Assembly (NCBI GenBank): GCA_001414485.1
Contig: LLEY01000112.1
Coordinates: 62,001 to 126,000, forward strand
Direction of reading: 5' to 3'
Length of the DNA: 64,000 nucleotides
DNA from: Calycina herbarum
Taxonomy: Eukaryota > Ascomycota > Leotiomycetes > Helotiales > Pezizellaceae
Shown: positions 1 to 11,016 of the stretch, piece after piece
Numbering within the stretch: position 1 is the first letter of the stretch
How the letters are laid out: each line of letters starts with the position of its first letter
Position numbers and translations under genes: made by a program
Notes under the pieces: generated by a model
Databases searched by the model: none
Told to the model about the DNA's origin: nothing
The model's input: the letters and a program-made list of their open reading frames with translations, nothing else

Positions 1-1631
1 TGGGTCATGTCAGGTTCGATGTTGGCTAAGGCTTGGGGCAAAGGAAATGAGTGAGGTCGTATCTGGCTTAGGTTGGCCGTAATAGGGGATGGTGGCTGGC
101 TCGCTTGAGCTTGATCCAGCCCGTCTGTGGCTCGTGCGAAAGCTTTTCAAAAGGACCATCGAACGTGTTCGATTTCCATGGATAATTGACCTCAAAAAGC
201 TGTGGAGCGTGGTCCGGATGTAAATCTCTGGTTGGTTAGGTGGCATGTTGTAGGTTTGCGGGGAAGTTGAATTACTTCGTAACTATTACTGCAGATTTTG
301 TGGGCTACCAGGGTTTTTGGCCGATTTTCACGGGGGGTTATTTCGCTTCTGCCGTAATAGTTTCGCCTGGGACGAAGTACTTCTCGTTTTGGACGTTGGA
401 AGGTCGGTTGCATGGATGCAGGAAAATTACCCCTGAGAAATGCCCCTGAACTACCCCTGAAGCTAGGCTCGCCTTGTCGATCCTCTTCTCTCTCCGGCAG
501 AGTTTGGCACTTCTCCGGGCCCCATTGTACCCGCCAACATAAGCATATTTTCCTTGGAAATACAACATTGTATCGATCCTCAACTTTCAATTGGTCCTTT
601 TCCCTTTTTCCTTGTGGGTCGTCTCTAATTCTGGTGCCGCCAAGGCTGTCCCATACCTTCGGTCAGCCACACCCAACACACCCAGTCCGTTCTCTTCCTT
701 GAGATGCAAGTTCACCGAATTGTGTAGTGGCAGAGAAGAACAGGATGAAAATCACAATATATCCTTCGGATTCCTTCATCCATCTTCTTTCCACAATCAC
801 CATCTTAAGCAATCACATCGTAGGTACCAAAATCCAGCAGTCTATGCCCGAAAATCAATAAAATTTCGTAATTCAATATGCTCTCGTATAGCTGTGGGCC
901 CATGATTAAGACCCTCAGTATGGAATTCGCCTACTCGCCAGCCAAGTGTTGTAATTTGCAACACACCGAATGAAGGTTCTTCGGCCAAATCTAGGCTTGA
1001 AAGCAGCGGCAAGGTTGACGAGACCGGGCAGCTAACGCCCGTCCATAGACAGGCGTGGTTGTGTTGTACTTTGTGCGGAGTAATCATTGAGTACGGTCTG
1101 TACGCTGTAAACGATTCCTCGAAAAAACTTGAAACTTCAAGATTTTGAAAAGAATTATCTCAAGATTAGAGCCGAATTAAAATTCTGACCTCAATCGCAC
1201 ACAATCGTGATGCTTGTTCCAAGCTAATTGTGGAAACGTTGAGGCTGCAGTGTTTGGCAGAAAACTCATACTCCATAGGCCAGTTGTACGAGATTATTTT
1301 CCGTTGGGCTACTAAAATGGTCTAACTACTTACGCAGCGGCTGACCACGACCATGAATCGGACTTTGGAACATCACACATTGACAGGAATCGTGCTTATT
1401 TCCACAACCAATAACATGATTCAAGCCGCAATAATTAACCGCTCCCGTGCCAATTATAATATTAAAACAAATCTCCCCCCATGCCAATAGTCTGGCAAAA
1501 ATTCCCATCCAGATTCCAGCTGAATGTCTGTTCTCGAATCCACACCTCTCCGATTGCTGCCCTCGGATATGTTCTTTCAATAGTGTTGGAATCCACGGAC
1601 TCCCATATCAATAGTTTGCCTCTTACCAACC
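1..1631. other. No supportable gene; downstream flank of the SDR gene
   Basis: Several short open frames exist on both strands (for example 10-246 minus, 192-590 minus, 1326-1580 minus), but none shows a recognisable domain, a consistent exon chain or convincing codon use. The minus-strand frame at 10-246 starts with a true ATG and could be an exon of a gene running out of the window, but nothing supports it. The stretch just below 1632 would be the 3' untranslated region of the dehydrogenase gene. Confidence 0.5.
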
Positions 1632-2863
1632 TCACTTCTCCGAAATCTGCGTCTTTTGGTTCCCCCGAATACGTTCTTGTAGCCAATGTGGAAACCCACG
1701 GAGAAGTTTAACTATCGAAAGATGGGCGGGTAAAACAATCTGACCGCCATGTCCCGAGACAACCTGCCCAACAATTGTATTTGCGACATCTTGAGCATCC
1801 AAAAGTGCTTTTGGGAAGTCTTTTGAGAGTTTCTCGAGGGGTGCTACGAGAGGTGTTCGTACCCAGAACGGATGGATGGCACTATACATACAACCTTCGT
1901 CAGTTCAAAGATCGAAATATGTTTGTCTTTGGATACTTACGTCGTTCGCACCATGGGGGCATTGTATCGGTGGTCTAGTTCTTGTCTTAGTCCTTCATGG
2001 AAAGCTAATGCAGCTACTTTGCTGCAAGAGTAGTCGACATTTTGAGCAATAGTCACAAAACTCGCCATACTCGCAATCGTCACAACATGTCCTGTCTATC
2101 GTCAGTCTACCCCCACACAAAATCCAAGTAGTCTCGGATATCCCGAAACATTCATTATTGCTCGGACGTAATGACTCACCATGGTTCTTTTTGATCATCG
2201 CGGGTAAGAATTCCTTCACCGTCAAGAAATGCGCCACGAGATTGACATTAAGCGTGGCTCGAATCTTTTCCTCTGGGGCCTCGAGAATTGTTCCTCCAAA
2301 TCCAATACCAGCATTATTAATAAGAACCGTCGGTTCGCCAACTTGCTCACGAATTTGGACAGCAGCTTTGTTGATGCTGGACGAGGAATTGACATCGACT
2401 TTGAAGAAAGAAATATTTGGTCCTATTCTCGTTAGCTCTTTCTGGTCGATCGATGAACACGCAACCTACCATATCCCTCCTTCCCCTCGTTCAAATCCAG
2501 AATGACAACCTTACACCCCCTCTCCGCGAACCCCCTCGCGACTAGATTCCCAATCCCACTCGAACCCCCCGTGACAACAACGATTTCCTTCTCTGCTTCC
2601 CACTTCTTGCTCTTCCATGAGTTCAACGCCACGTGAGAGAATAGTCCATTGAGATGATAAAGAACCGTCGACCCCCAGAGAACTTTCAATACTCTCCCTC
2701 CAATAAGGGGAAGAAAATAAGATAACTTTTCCGAGAGCGCTGGAGGTAGAGATTCAGAGAGGTGTGGCAGTGAGGAGATGGCGAGACCGAAGAGTGCGGA
2801 TTTCCAGGCTATGGCTTCGAGATTCCATTGGATGGGTTTGCGTAAAGAACGGGGAGCTGCCAT
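1632..2863 (-). CDS. Short-chain dehydrogenase/reductase (SDR16C / 17-beta-HSD type), four exons
   Basis: Predicted NAD(P)-dependent oxidoreductase of the classical short-chain dehydrogenase family, nearest in style to the membrane-associated retinol/17-beta-hydroxysteroid dehydrogenase group (SDR16C). The exons, read on the minus strand, are 2863-2470, 2422-2180, 2091-1941 and 1881-1632. All introns are GT-AG, the frame is continuous, and the total is 1038 nt or 345 residues. Visible motifs are the cofactor loop TGGSSGIG at residues 98-105, NNAG at 167-170, and the catalytic triad Ser220, Tyr233 and Lys237 in YSCSK, with Ser exactly 13 residues before Tyr. The hydrophobic N-terminal 80 residues before the Rossmann fold suggest membrane or lipid-droplet anchoring. 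The motif IHPFWVRTPL after the active site is typical of this subgroup. The substrate (sterol, retinoid-like or other lipid alcohol/ketone) cannot be told from sequence. The ATG at 2863 is the only sensible start. Confidence 0.9.
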
Positions 2864-4802
2864 GATTTCTTTGCTTCCAAAGTTATCTCTTCTCTCTGTG
2901 CTTCTTGGGTTCGCGAGAAGCCTTGGGGGAAATGGAGTCTACTCCAAAGGCAGCTCTCGAGTATTATACGAGCGATGTTTGGGGACGATTGCGGGGTATC
3001 TATCTCTCGGCATGAAACGCTACTAGTATTCCTCGCAAGACTAACCACTCAAAGTCAATCTGCTCGTGATAAACCGAGGTACAATAATGAGTGATGTAAA
3101 TCCTTCTACATTCGCAGCAAGAAGAAGAGGGGTCGTCAGAATTAGGTGTGCTTGTCCCTGCACACATAAGTAATGGAGATCTTCGACCGCGCGTCGGCCC
3201 AAAGGCAACCAACTCCACCCCGCTCGATATTCTACGAGATCGTCAACACCATCAGAGCTTCTTTCAACGTCGTTGCTCGTTGTTTTTGGGAGGGTGACAT
3301 TTACGAAATTACATGTGCAAGTGATATTGCCCAGACGAGGTTAGTTTAGGTGGAGATGAGACAGATTATGGTTGGTGCTTGCAACCAACTTCCATTTCTA
3401 GAACCCAAACGACATATATTACAGAAAAGCAATTGGTATAAGTGTACCTCTCCTATCAAATCTCTACAAATTTTATACTTAGTAATTTCGATAATCTGTA
3501 CTGAAAGGTAAGCACGGACCATATTCTGTCTCATCTCCAATTGAACTAACCTCGAGATTCCTGGTTATCGGGGTGTTTTTGATGGTGGACAGGGAAGTAT
3601 TTGATCACGCCATGTAAGGAAGAGAATTCGACATCGACAATCATACCCTTATATACAACTACCTCCCTCTTCTGAGGGTTACTGGTTTTTTCCAGCTGTT
3701 TATACAATGTTTCCGATCTATTTCCCACAACTCTCTTTTTAGCTCTCAACGCGATATTTGAGCTACTCAGTTTTTCTTTAATTCTACTTACAACTTTCTT
3801 TTCAGACCTTAACAGAGTAGGCTCCTCGCTCTAGTAAACAAGACAAAAGATATATTATTATTGTGTTAGACTTCCAAACAATAAACCCTCATCGCCCACT
3901 CTTCTCCAACAACTAACTAGCCAACTAACTAGATTAACAACATCTAATGAACTCCTCAACATTACCCACCCTAGAAAGTGGAAACAACCAGGCAGATGCG
4001 AATCTGAAGGTTTTCCTTTTGTTGACCCCATCCAAACATCCCTCACTAGTAATTATCTCAACCTTCTAATCTGTCGCTCATATTTATTTTATTTTTATTA
4101 CCTGGCTGGCGAATATAGAGATCCCCTCTCTCGTACTCCTTTATTTAACAATTAAAACTCATTCTTACGATCTAGTAAGCTCTCTCTCTCTTCGAAGCAA
4201 AAGAATGGAATGCTTCCCAAACCCCCAAACCCCCAAACTTTCTACATACACCACCAAGAAACAAACCCCTCCCCTCAACCAAAACCACCAACCAACCAAC
4301 CAACCTACACAAAGAAAAAAACTAAAACAGAAATGAAGATCTCCAGCATCCTCATCCTTTTTTTCGGCAGGAACCAACCCACAAAAAAAAAAATAGAAAT
4401 CACACGTACCGAAGACGGGGAAATCCCACGTTAAGAGCACAGGAACCCATTGGGTTGAAGCCTGGAGATGGAGATGGAGCAACACTCGCGGACCTCATTT
4501 CGATTCTGCCGTCGATAGCTACGAAGACGTCAGACTTTGTTCAGCATGCAGTGACTAAGCGGGCTCCTACTCCAACTGGTGTGCCTGTGTTGCTTGAAAT
4601 CAGATATTCTGCACATAAGAATACATCATCTCGGTTTTCTTTCTCACAACGCTCTTGCGAGACCAGGTTTACTTAAAACTCAACAATCAATAATCCCACA
4701 GCCAAAAACAATTCTACGCAAAACATCCATTCATTTCTAATTCTCTCCTATATCATCTAAAATACACACCACCCCCAGCTACAATACACAAAGATGCCCC
4801 CC
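2864..4802. other. Intergenic, between SDR 5' end and transporter 3' end
   Basis: About 1.9 kb without a supportable gene. It serves as the upstream region of the dehydrogenase (minus strand) and the downstream region of the transporter (minus strand). It contains the inverted-repeat element at 3336-3554, listed separately, and C/A-rich low-complexity sequence near 4200-4400. The open frames at 4165-4485 and 4210-4434 are artefacts of that simple composition. Confidence 0.5.
3336..3554. repeat. 219-bp MITE-like inverted-repeat element
   Basis: The left end (from 3336) and the reverse complement of the right end (to 3554) match over about 48 bases. Both read CGAGGTTAGTT, then GGAGATGAGACAGA, then TATGG and GTGCTT, with a handful of substitutions. 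The trinucleotide AGA flanks both ends (3333-3335 and 3555-3557), a possible but weak target duplication. The roughly 120-base centre has no coding capacity. This architecture is that of a small non-autonomous foldback or MITE-type element. The family is not identified. Confidence 0.7.
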
Positions 4803-6814
4803 CTAATTAGCACCCTCGGCAATCCTCCAAGCCCTCAAAGGCAGCGCTTGCAACTTAAGTGCAGCAGGTTTAATATATCCCCAGAAAGTAAGCACCCCGA
4901 TAATCACACAGACGATATTCATAACATAATACCCATCCGTCGTGATATCGCAAAGACCACCTCCCTGGATACATCGGTCCTTCTCAGCCGACATGGAACA
5001 ATCAAAGGCGCTTGTGATGAGAGGGCCCTTGAGGCTGGAGGGGAGCTTGAAGTCAGAGGCTGGGGGGATGCAGGAGGCGACTGTGAAGAGGTCGACGAGT
5101 TTGAGGACGAAGAAACGGGGGAATGTACCGCCTAAGTTTGAGACACTGGTTGTTTGTTAGCAAAAAGAGACAACAAGGAGGGAGGTGAAACTTACGTCGC
5201 GAGCAGAGTCATGTATGTACCGCCAATAACAGGATCTGCGATTCTAGCATGGAAAGCTGAGATGGCAACGAACATGACAGTGTTTGTAAAGGTCGAAAAG
5301 ATATGCTCGGCTATGACAACGAGTAAATACCAGGTATCAACACCATTGGCAGGGAATATGATGACGGTTATTTGGGCGATGACTGCGGCTAGAAGACGTC
5401 CTACGAAGCCCCAGCACCATAATCGCATAGGTGTGTATGTCGTGGACCATTTTCCAGCATAGTAACCCAACCCAATCTCGAAAGGAAAGTCGATCAAAAC
5501 AGTAAGAGCAAGATCCTCCTGACTGAATCCCTTGTCAATCAACTTTAGGTTAGTAACTGCATCATTGGCCTGGAAACCAATTTTGGCAATCAAATGAATG
5601 ATGATGATGGTTTGAATGTTCTTAAGTTTCAAGACTCCCCACATCACCTTGTACACATCCCAAATGCCATCTTCATTCTTGGTCTTCTCTTCCTTTTTCA
5701 AAACTGCGAGTCCAAGTGTAACAATCAGATATGCCCAGCCCCAGAAGGTAAGGTAACCCCCGAGTGTCATGACCCCTTCGTCTAGCGGTATTTTTCGGAA
5801 ATATTTGTTGGCGAAATCCGGAGAATTAAAAGCAAGAAAGACCGTGTAGGACATGAATTGACCAGCAGTCAGTCCCACCGTCTGCGCTGTCGAAGCATAG
5901 GAAATGTTACCCGGAGTTAACAGTGTCAACGCCCAGCCGTCCACTGCAATATCTTGTGTGGCGCACATGAATACCAAAAAGAACCACCACCCTGTGAAGC
6001 CCCAGATGCCAGATCCGTCCTCGTTGCCCGCGACCACCATCATTGCTTTCACTCTTGCGCCCAACCATAGCATTCCAATTCCCGAGAGCATCTGAATTGG
6101 CAAGATCCAACTCTTTCTTCTGCCCAACTTTGGTGTCCAGCATGCGTCTACCACCGGACTCCATAACAGCTTCAGGGAGTATGGATATGAGGCCAAACTG
6201 AAGACGCCGAGCGCACTGTATGACAAGTGTGCTCCCTTCAACAGAAATGGTACGGATCCTGTCGCCAATCCCATAGGCACACCCTGCAGGAAGTATAGCA
6301 AGACCAGCAGCCCAAAGTTCCTTCTATCTTGCATGGGGAGTTGGAAGAAGCCATGGTTGTTCATGGTAGGAGTTCGTGGAACATGGTCGTCGAGGGTAAA
6401 CGATTCGCGCGCCATCAAGTTGGCCGTGACGCCAGGAGATTCGAGAGAGGCATTTTTGCGTCTGTATTCCACGCTGTTATTCATATTGGATGGCGAATGG
6501 CCGTTTTCCCCTCCTGAAGTAGAAGCCGAGCCTTTAGGCTCGAGGGGTTTCGGGCGTCGAGTTTTGGCACCCATAGGATTATCGTCTGCGGAGTCGTCGG
6601 AATCGTCTTCTCCCAGAAGATGTCTGCTATCTTCGGCGCCTTTTGGCAGATTGGTGGTGTTTCGTTGATGGCGATGGCCAGTGGTGGATAAGTCGTCGAG
6701 TTCCTGCGCGTGCGGAAACTGGGGATCGTGATGAAGAGGGAGCTGCTGATTATGGCGCTGTGAATGAGAGTGGGAATTTAAAGAGGAAAGATTTTTGTCC
6801 AGAGGGGTAGGCAT
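4803..6814 (-). CDS. Acetyl-CoA transporter-like MFS protein (SLC33/AT-1 family)
   Basis: Polytopic membrane protein resembling the acetyl-coenzyme A transporter family (AT-1/SLC33A1), which moves acetyl-CoA into the endoplasmic reticulum lumen in animals. Exons are 6814-5196 and 5145-4803; the donor is GTAAGT and the acceptor ACCAG, joining to read LLATVSNLGG across the junction. From the first ATG (6814) the product is 653 residues. A long polar, His/Ser-rich cytosolic N-terminus precedes the first membrane segment, which begins NFGLLVLLYFLQGVPMGLA. Family-like motifs follow, such as YPYSLKLLWSPVVDA and GRRKSW. The C-terminal part holds the luminal Cys-containing stretch (DRCIQGGGLCDITTDGYY) and a last helix. 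The frame stays open upstream to 6925 and beyond without an ATG (a GTG sits at 6925), so a short upstream coding exon or a longer N-terminus is possible. The gene diverges from the decapping-activator gene at 7738. Confidence 0.85.
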
Positions 6815-7737
6815 CCATATGGTGGGGGGAGCTTTAGAGACTCGTTGGCCTCTAAAGTTCTGGACAACTATTTGTCGGCGCTCGCTCTCACTTCCGCCGC
6901 TTGCCAGGTCGGTCGGGTCGGGCACCTGCAGTATCGGGTACCTTTCTGGCTCAATGCACGTGGTTGCGGGAGGAAAAGCGGCAGTGAGGCTGTCGACAAT
7001 ACTTATCCCAATAAGTAAGATATGATAACAGTGAAGATAGTTGATGTTTTTTCCTTTGTTGGGACAATTATGTGCTTCGAAATAGTAGTAGAAATGGTGC
7101 GTAATTAATTAAACATTACTAAAAGACTAGTCCTGGACTATTGTGCGGGAACTAAGTCAATAAGTCAACAAGAAAATGACGCCGCTTTTGCGTTTTGGCG
7201 CATTGTGAGGTGAGTGAGGGAAAGAGCCGCTGAGTCGTCACCAGGCTAGGTCCGTCCCTGTCAAATCGCCTCGTCGTTGGAAGCTCAGGTGAGTCTGAGT
7301 CTTCGTCTTCCACTCCTCTTCATCCCTTCTCCTTCTCGCCATCCCCAGAACCTGTCACTCCTACTGCCACTGCCACTGCCACTGCCACTGCCACTTGCGC
7401 AACCACATCTCGACTCCCAATCCACCGCTCCGCAAAGAACAATGAACACCAAAGTCTCATCCGCCCAACTCACATCCCAAAACACCAAAAAGAACCGCCC
7501 CTGCGACACACGGCACTTCGCCTCGAGCCACCGACCTCCGCCTCACCAGTAGGCCAGCCTCGACAGGAACGCATCGCATCGCACCATCCCATCCCATACC
7601 ATTGCACATTTCCAACCACATAAAACCGACTGTCCTTTGTAGCGACTTCAGCCTTACTGTTTTTCCTGCCTGCTTTTCTTTACTTGTTTCATCTACGACT
7701 TCCCATCAACGGCTGCTTATTTAAAGCCAAGGAAGCA
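6815..7737. promoter_or_regulatory. Divergent intergenic region between transporter and Edc1-like gene
   Basis: About 0.9 kb separates two divergently transcribed genes and must contain both promoters. It holds a hexanucleotide run of CTGCCA/CACTGC type at about 7363-7395 and pyrimidine-rich stretches near 7300-7350 and 7640-7690, as is common in fungal leaders. No specific factor site can be assigned. An upstream non-coding exon for the plus-strand gene is possible but not demonstrable. Confidence 0.4.
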
Positions 7738-9186
7738 ATGTCCTCTGAAGACATCCCCTCGAGACGACACCGACAAACTCGAAGCGTTGCGCACGCAATC
7801 CCACCAACCACTACCCCTCCGTCGCAGCATCCTCATAATCCTCACCATCTGAATTCGCAGATGCATAGCCAGAATTCAACCTCCGAAATGAGTTACCCCG
7901 CTCAGCCCAGCACGCCTCCCCGAACCCCTCGAAGAAACAACCAGCACGCAAACACTGCGAATTCCGGCGCTCGAGGGGAAACGGGCTCGAAGCAGAAGTC
8001 ACGAAACAACAAAAACCGCCCGAAAAATGTGGTAACTTCTCCTCCCGTCAAAGGTCGCGATCGTCATACCCCGCCTTTGAATGGGACACAGTCCGCTGGC
8101 ATTCCCTCCAAACCAATGAACACCCCATCTGCAACTATCTACGCTGGGGCAACCTTCCATGCCTCACCTGCTCCATCTACTCTACCCATCCCCAGCTTCT
8201 ACTCCAAATCAGTTCCTGAATCTCCTGGGCTGATGAAAGGGCTCCGATCCACGAAGGACGCGTCTTTGTCAAAGCCCACCCAATCCCCAACCCCTCCTCC
8301 GGCACCACCCTCGATAAGCAAACAACATAGAGAAGAATCCCCCCTTGACTTCTTTTTCAAGGCGGATAGAGAAGAGAAGGAGCGGGCGCGCAGTACCAAC
8401 TCGGCGCATGTGGATGTGGCTGGGAAGCCTGTCGGTCCTTTCCCACCACCACCTGAATCTCAACGAAACTTGCAAACTTCTCCCGCCCCCAATCCCATTA
8501 GCCGTCCTGGCTTTTTCCAATCCAGATCTTCTCCCAATGGCTTGTTTGCAATGGAACTTGACGAAAGCCCCGGCACTCCTTTCGGCCCGGCATTTTCCAC
8601 ACCATACTCGGAACGAATTAAAGCTGCAAGAACCAACACTGATACACGCCCTCGTGAAGATTCTCAAAATTCCTTGGAAAGATCCGAAGCCTTGAAGGCA
8701 TATCTCTTTTCTGGGCACACCCCAAGTCCGCCTGCCGTAACCGGAAACCCTATCAACCAATTTTCTCCCAAAGGAAATCAAAGTCCTGCTTCGTTGGCAC
8801 GCACTCAAAGCACACCCAACCCTACCTATCATTTTGCTCAAGATGCTAGGACCCCAAATCAGAATGGGAATTCAGTACGCACATCTGGTCTTCGCCAACA
8901 AGTCACTCCATCGAAGACACCTACCACCACTCCTCACCGCAACAATAATTTTGCACACTCGACCAATCCTTCTCAAATTTACGGCCATGGTACCCCCTCA
9001 AATGCCGGCAATTTTATGGCAAACACTACGTCTCATGCATCTCCTTCTGGTTCGTTATCGTTTGGCGTTTCGTCTGCAAATAGAGGCGCAGATCTTCAAG
9101 GGATGGAGGACAGCCTCCGAAAAATCTTGAAATTAGATTCATCTAGGAGTTCTAGCAGTATGAATAATGGTGTTATGGGATCTTGA
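7738..9186 (+). CDS. Edc1/PNRC-like mRNA decapping activator
   Basis: Intronless gene for a 482-residue, largely disordered, Pro/Ser/Thr/Asn-rich protein. Residues 135-154 read YAGATFHASPAPSTLPIPSF. This is the composite short linear motif of yeast Edc1/Edc2 and metazoan PNRC proteins: a YAG..F element that activates the Dcp2 decapping enzyme, followed by a proline-rich LPxP element that docks on the EVH1 domain of Dcp1. A second block at about 201-216 (SPLDFFFKADREEKER) looks conserved-like, is acidic then basic, and its role is unknown. The rest is low complexity with many SP/TP sites. The role inferred is stimulation of mRNA decapping in the cytoplasm or P-bodies. The open frame extends to 7684 upstream only through a TTG, so the ATG at 7738 is taken as the start. 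The family call rests on the linear motif only. Confidence 0.7.
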   Translation: MSSEDIPSRRHRQTRSVAHAIPPTTTPPSQHPHNPHHLNSQMHSQNSTSEMSYPAQPSTPPRTPRRNNQHANTANSGARGETGSKQKSRNNKNRPKNVVTSPPVKGRDRHTPPLNGTQSAGIPSKPMNTPSATIYAGATFHASPAPSTLPIPSFYSKSVPESPGLMKGLRSTKDASLSKPTQSPTPPPAPPSISKQHREESPLDFFFKADREEKERARSTNSAHVDVAGKPVGPFPPPPESQRNLQTSPAPNPISRPGFFQSRSSPNGLFAMELDESPGTPFGPAFSTPYSERIKAARTNTDTRPREDSQNSLERSEALKAYLFSGHTPSPPAVTGNPINQFSPKGNQSPASLARTQSTPNPTYHFAQDARTPNQNGNSVRTSGLRQQVTPSKTPTTTPHRNNNFAHSTNPSQIYGHGTPSNAGNFMANTTSHASPSGSLSFGVSSANRGADLQGMEDSLRKILKLDSSRSSSSMNNGVMGS

Positions 9187-11016
9187 AAGTTAGGAAAATG
9201 ATTGATTTTCTGGAACTGGGGGGAAACATTATCAGGCGTTTATTGGGTCAGTAGGCTGCTTGGTTTTAGCGGCGGATGGGCTTAGGATTTCTGATCTACG
9301 ACCGTTTGACTTGATTCTATTACTGGGGAGAGGAAGGGCTTTTCTGTAATGAAGAAATTTGGGTTTTTTCTTGTTTGGACTCGCGGAGTCGGTGGTGGTT
9401 TTGACGGCCGGCTCACTCACTCACCTTTTACATTCGCTTCGTTGTCCATTTTATTTGATTATTCTCGGAGGTTTTTTCTCTTTTCTTTTGCGGCGGTTGT
9501 CCTTTTCTTCTGATTACCCCACGGCACATTCTGCAGTTAATTCTTTTCATTTGTGGTTTGTTGAATAAACTCACTTTTGAGCGTTTTATGAGAACTTCCC
9601 TCACGGGGTACCCCATTAGCGTTACTACTTATTAAAATGGTTACTCATTCTAAAGGAGGAATTGGGTTTTCCTTGTTATTAAAATTTTCTTATTATGAAG
9701 GCTGCGGGCATGTAGAAGTGTCTGGGGTTTAGATTAGGCAATGAAAATTTCGGTTCCTCCACCAAAATTTATGACTTGTCTTTGGCGAAAAATTCACTGG
9801 AACTTGACTGGAAGATCAATTTGGCAAAATATTTCATACCGAAGGGCATCCAGAATACGACAGACATCAGGTAACTCAGGAACCATAATAAGGGCAAAAA
9901 ATGGGGTTGTGGATAAGCTGCACAATTACAAGTAAAGTAAGCTATAGAAAAATCAGCAAGCTACATTAAATTTGGGGGCCAAAAACGAGTGGCAAGTAAG
10001 CTATACAAAGACGCGTAAGCTACGTGACATAAAAAAGAGAGAGTTGGCTCGCGATGGTCATCAAAAGCTAGGACAAGGTAAGTAATTTGTTTGAAGAGGC
10101 CTGGGACATGTTAGTCAAGCCATTATTAGACCCAAGTCTTATTCTCCTCCGATCGTCGGAGCTGCTCAATTGACAAAAAGAGTTAGACGAGACGAGGGTA
10201 GGAACGTGAGGAAGCCGTGAGTGAGCTGTAAGTTAGCTATGGGTGAGCTATGGGTGGGTAAGCTATGGGTGAGCTCTGGGTAAGCTCTGGGTAAGCTCTG
10301 GGTAAGCTCTGCTGGATCGAATTTCAGATATATTTGTATAGCATCTTTCTAGTCTCTACCTCAGGTGGTCTTGTTACCTCGAAACCCCAGTGCTAATTAG
10401 CTATCAGAGTCTTGTTCTATCACCTCAGGTGCTGCAAAGGACGTAGTGGGCCCTGTGGCGCTAAGAGCCATGAAGATTCGTAAATGTCATTGGCTAGATC
10501 CTTTCGCACCAGCCACAAGGACCTGTCCTCTGCAGCACCTAACTTTTATAGACGCTCTGGTGATGTTTTGGTGGGTGTAGTCAACAAGTTGAAGATAAAG
10601 CTTTGCAAGTAATTATCTCAGAAGTTTAGAACGAGTATATTTGCTGCCGATTTTGTTGTCAATCGTGAGACTGGCTATGTTAATACAAGGAAGTAATTCG
10701 ACATGTTTCCTGAACCTGTTTACTTGAGTTGAGCCTGTTTGAAATATCTTCTGAGGAAAAGGGGCGTGGTTCCTACGCCAAAGACAATTCTAAGGGTGGT
10801 CTATGTCTTCTTTCAACTCTCAAACGCCATGTCTAGAATTCAATCTGATCTTGACGATATTTACCTCGTCTAACACCCCTTACGCCACTCGCCCCCTTTT
10901 TGGGCACATCGGCGATAAGAAAGTCCCGTCGGCTGAAAATTATCTTATCGTAGCCTCGCGACAACCTAACGCTATTCTGGGAACGTATTCTTCTTTTCCA
11001 AACCCCCAATGCCAAT
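9187..11016. other. Intergenic with GTAAGCT-type simple repeats
   Basis: About 1.8 kb with no supportable gene. It holds the 3' region of the decapping-activator gene and the upstream region of Mto1. Copies of a short GTAAGCTAT-like word are scattered at about 9935-10025 and condense into the minisatellite at 10235-10310. Two similar words containing CTCAGGTG occur near 10361 and 10425. Confidence 0.45.
10235..10310. repeat. 11-bp minisatellite, about 7 units
   Basis: Tandem units of AGCTATGGGTG change to AGCTCTGGGTA along the array. They are six full units (the second, at 10246-10260, lengthened to 15 bases) followed by a partial unit at 10305-10310. Single-base variants progress directionally, as expected of replication-slippage or unequal-exchange growth. 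There is no coding capacity and no recognised function. Confidence 0.85.

Noticed and set aside
4165..4485. Open frames on both strands in C/A-rich sequence
   Set aside because: Both strands open at once because the sequence is simple; no domain, no neighbours suggesting a gene.
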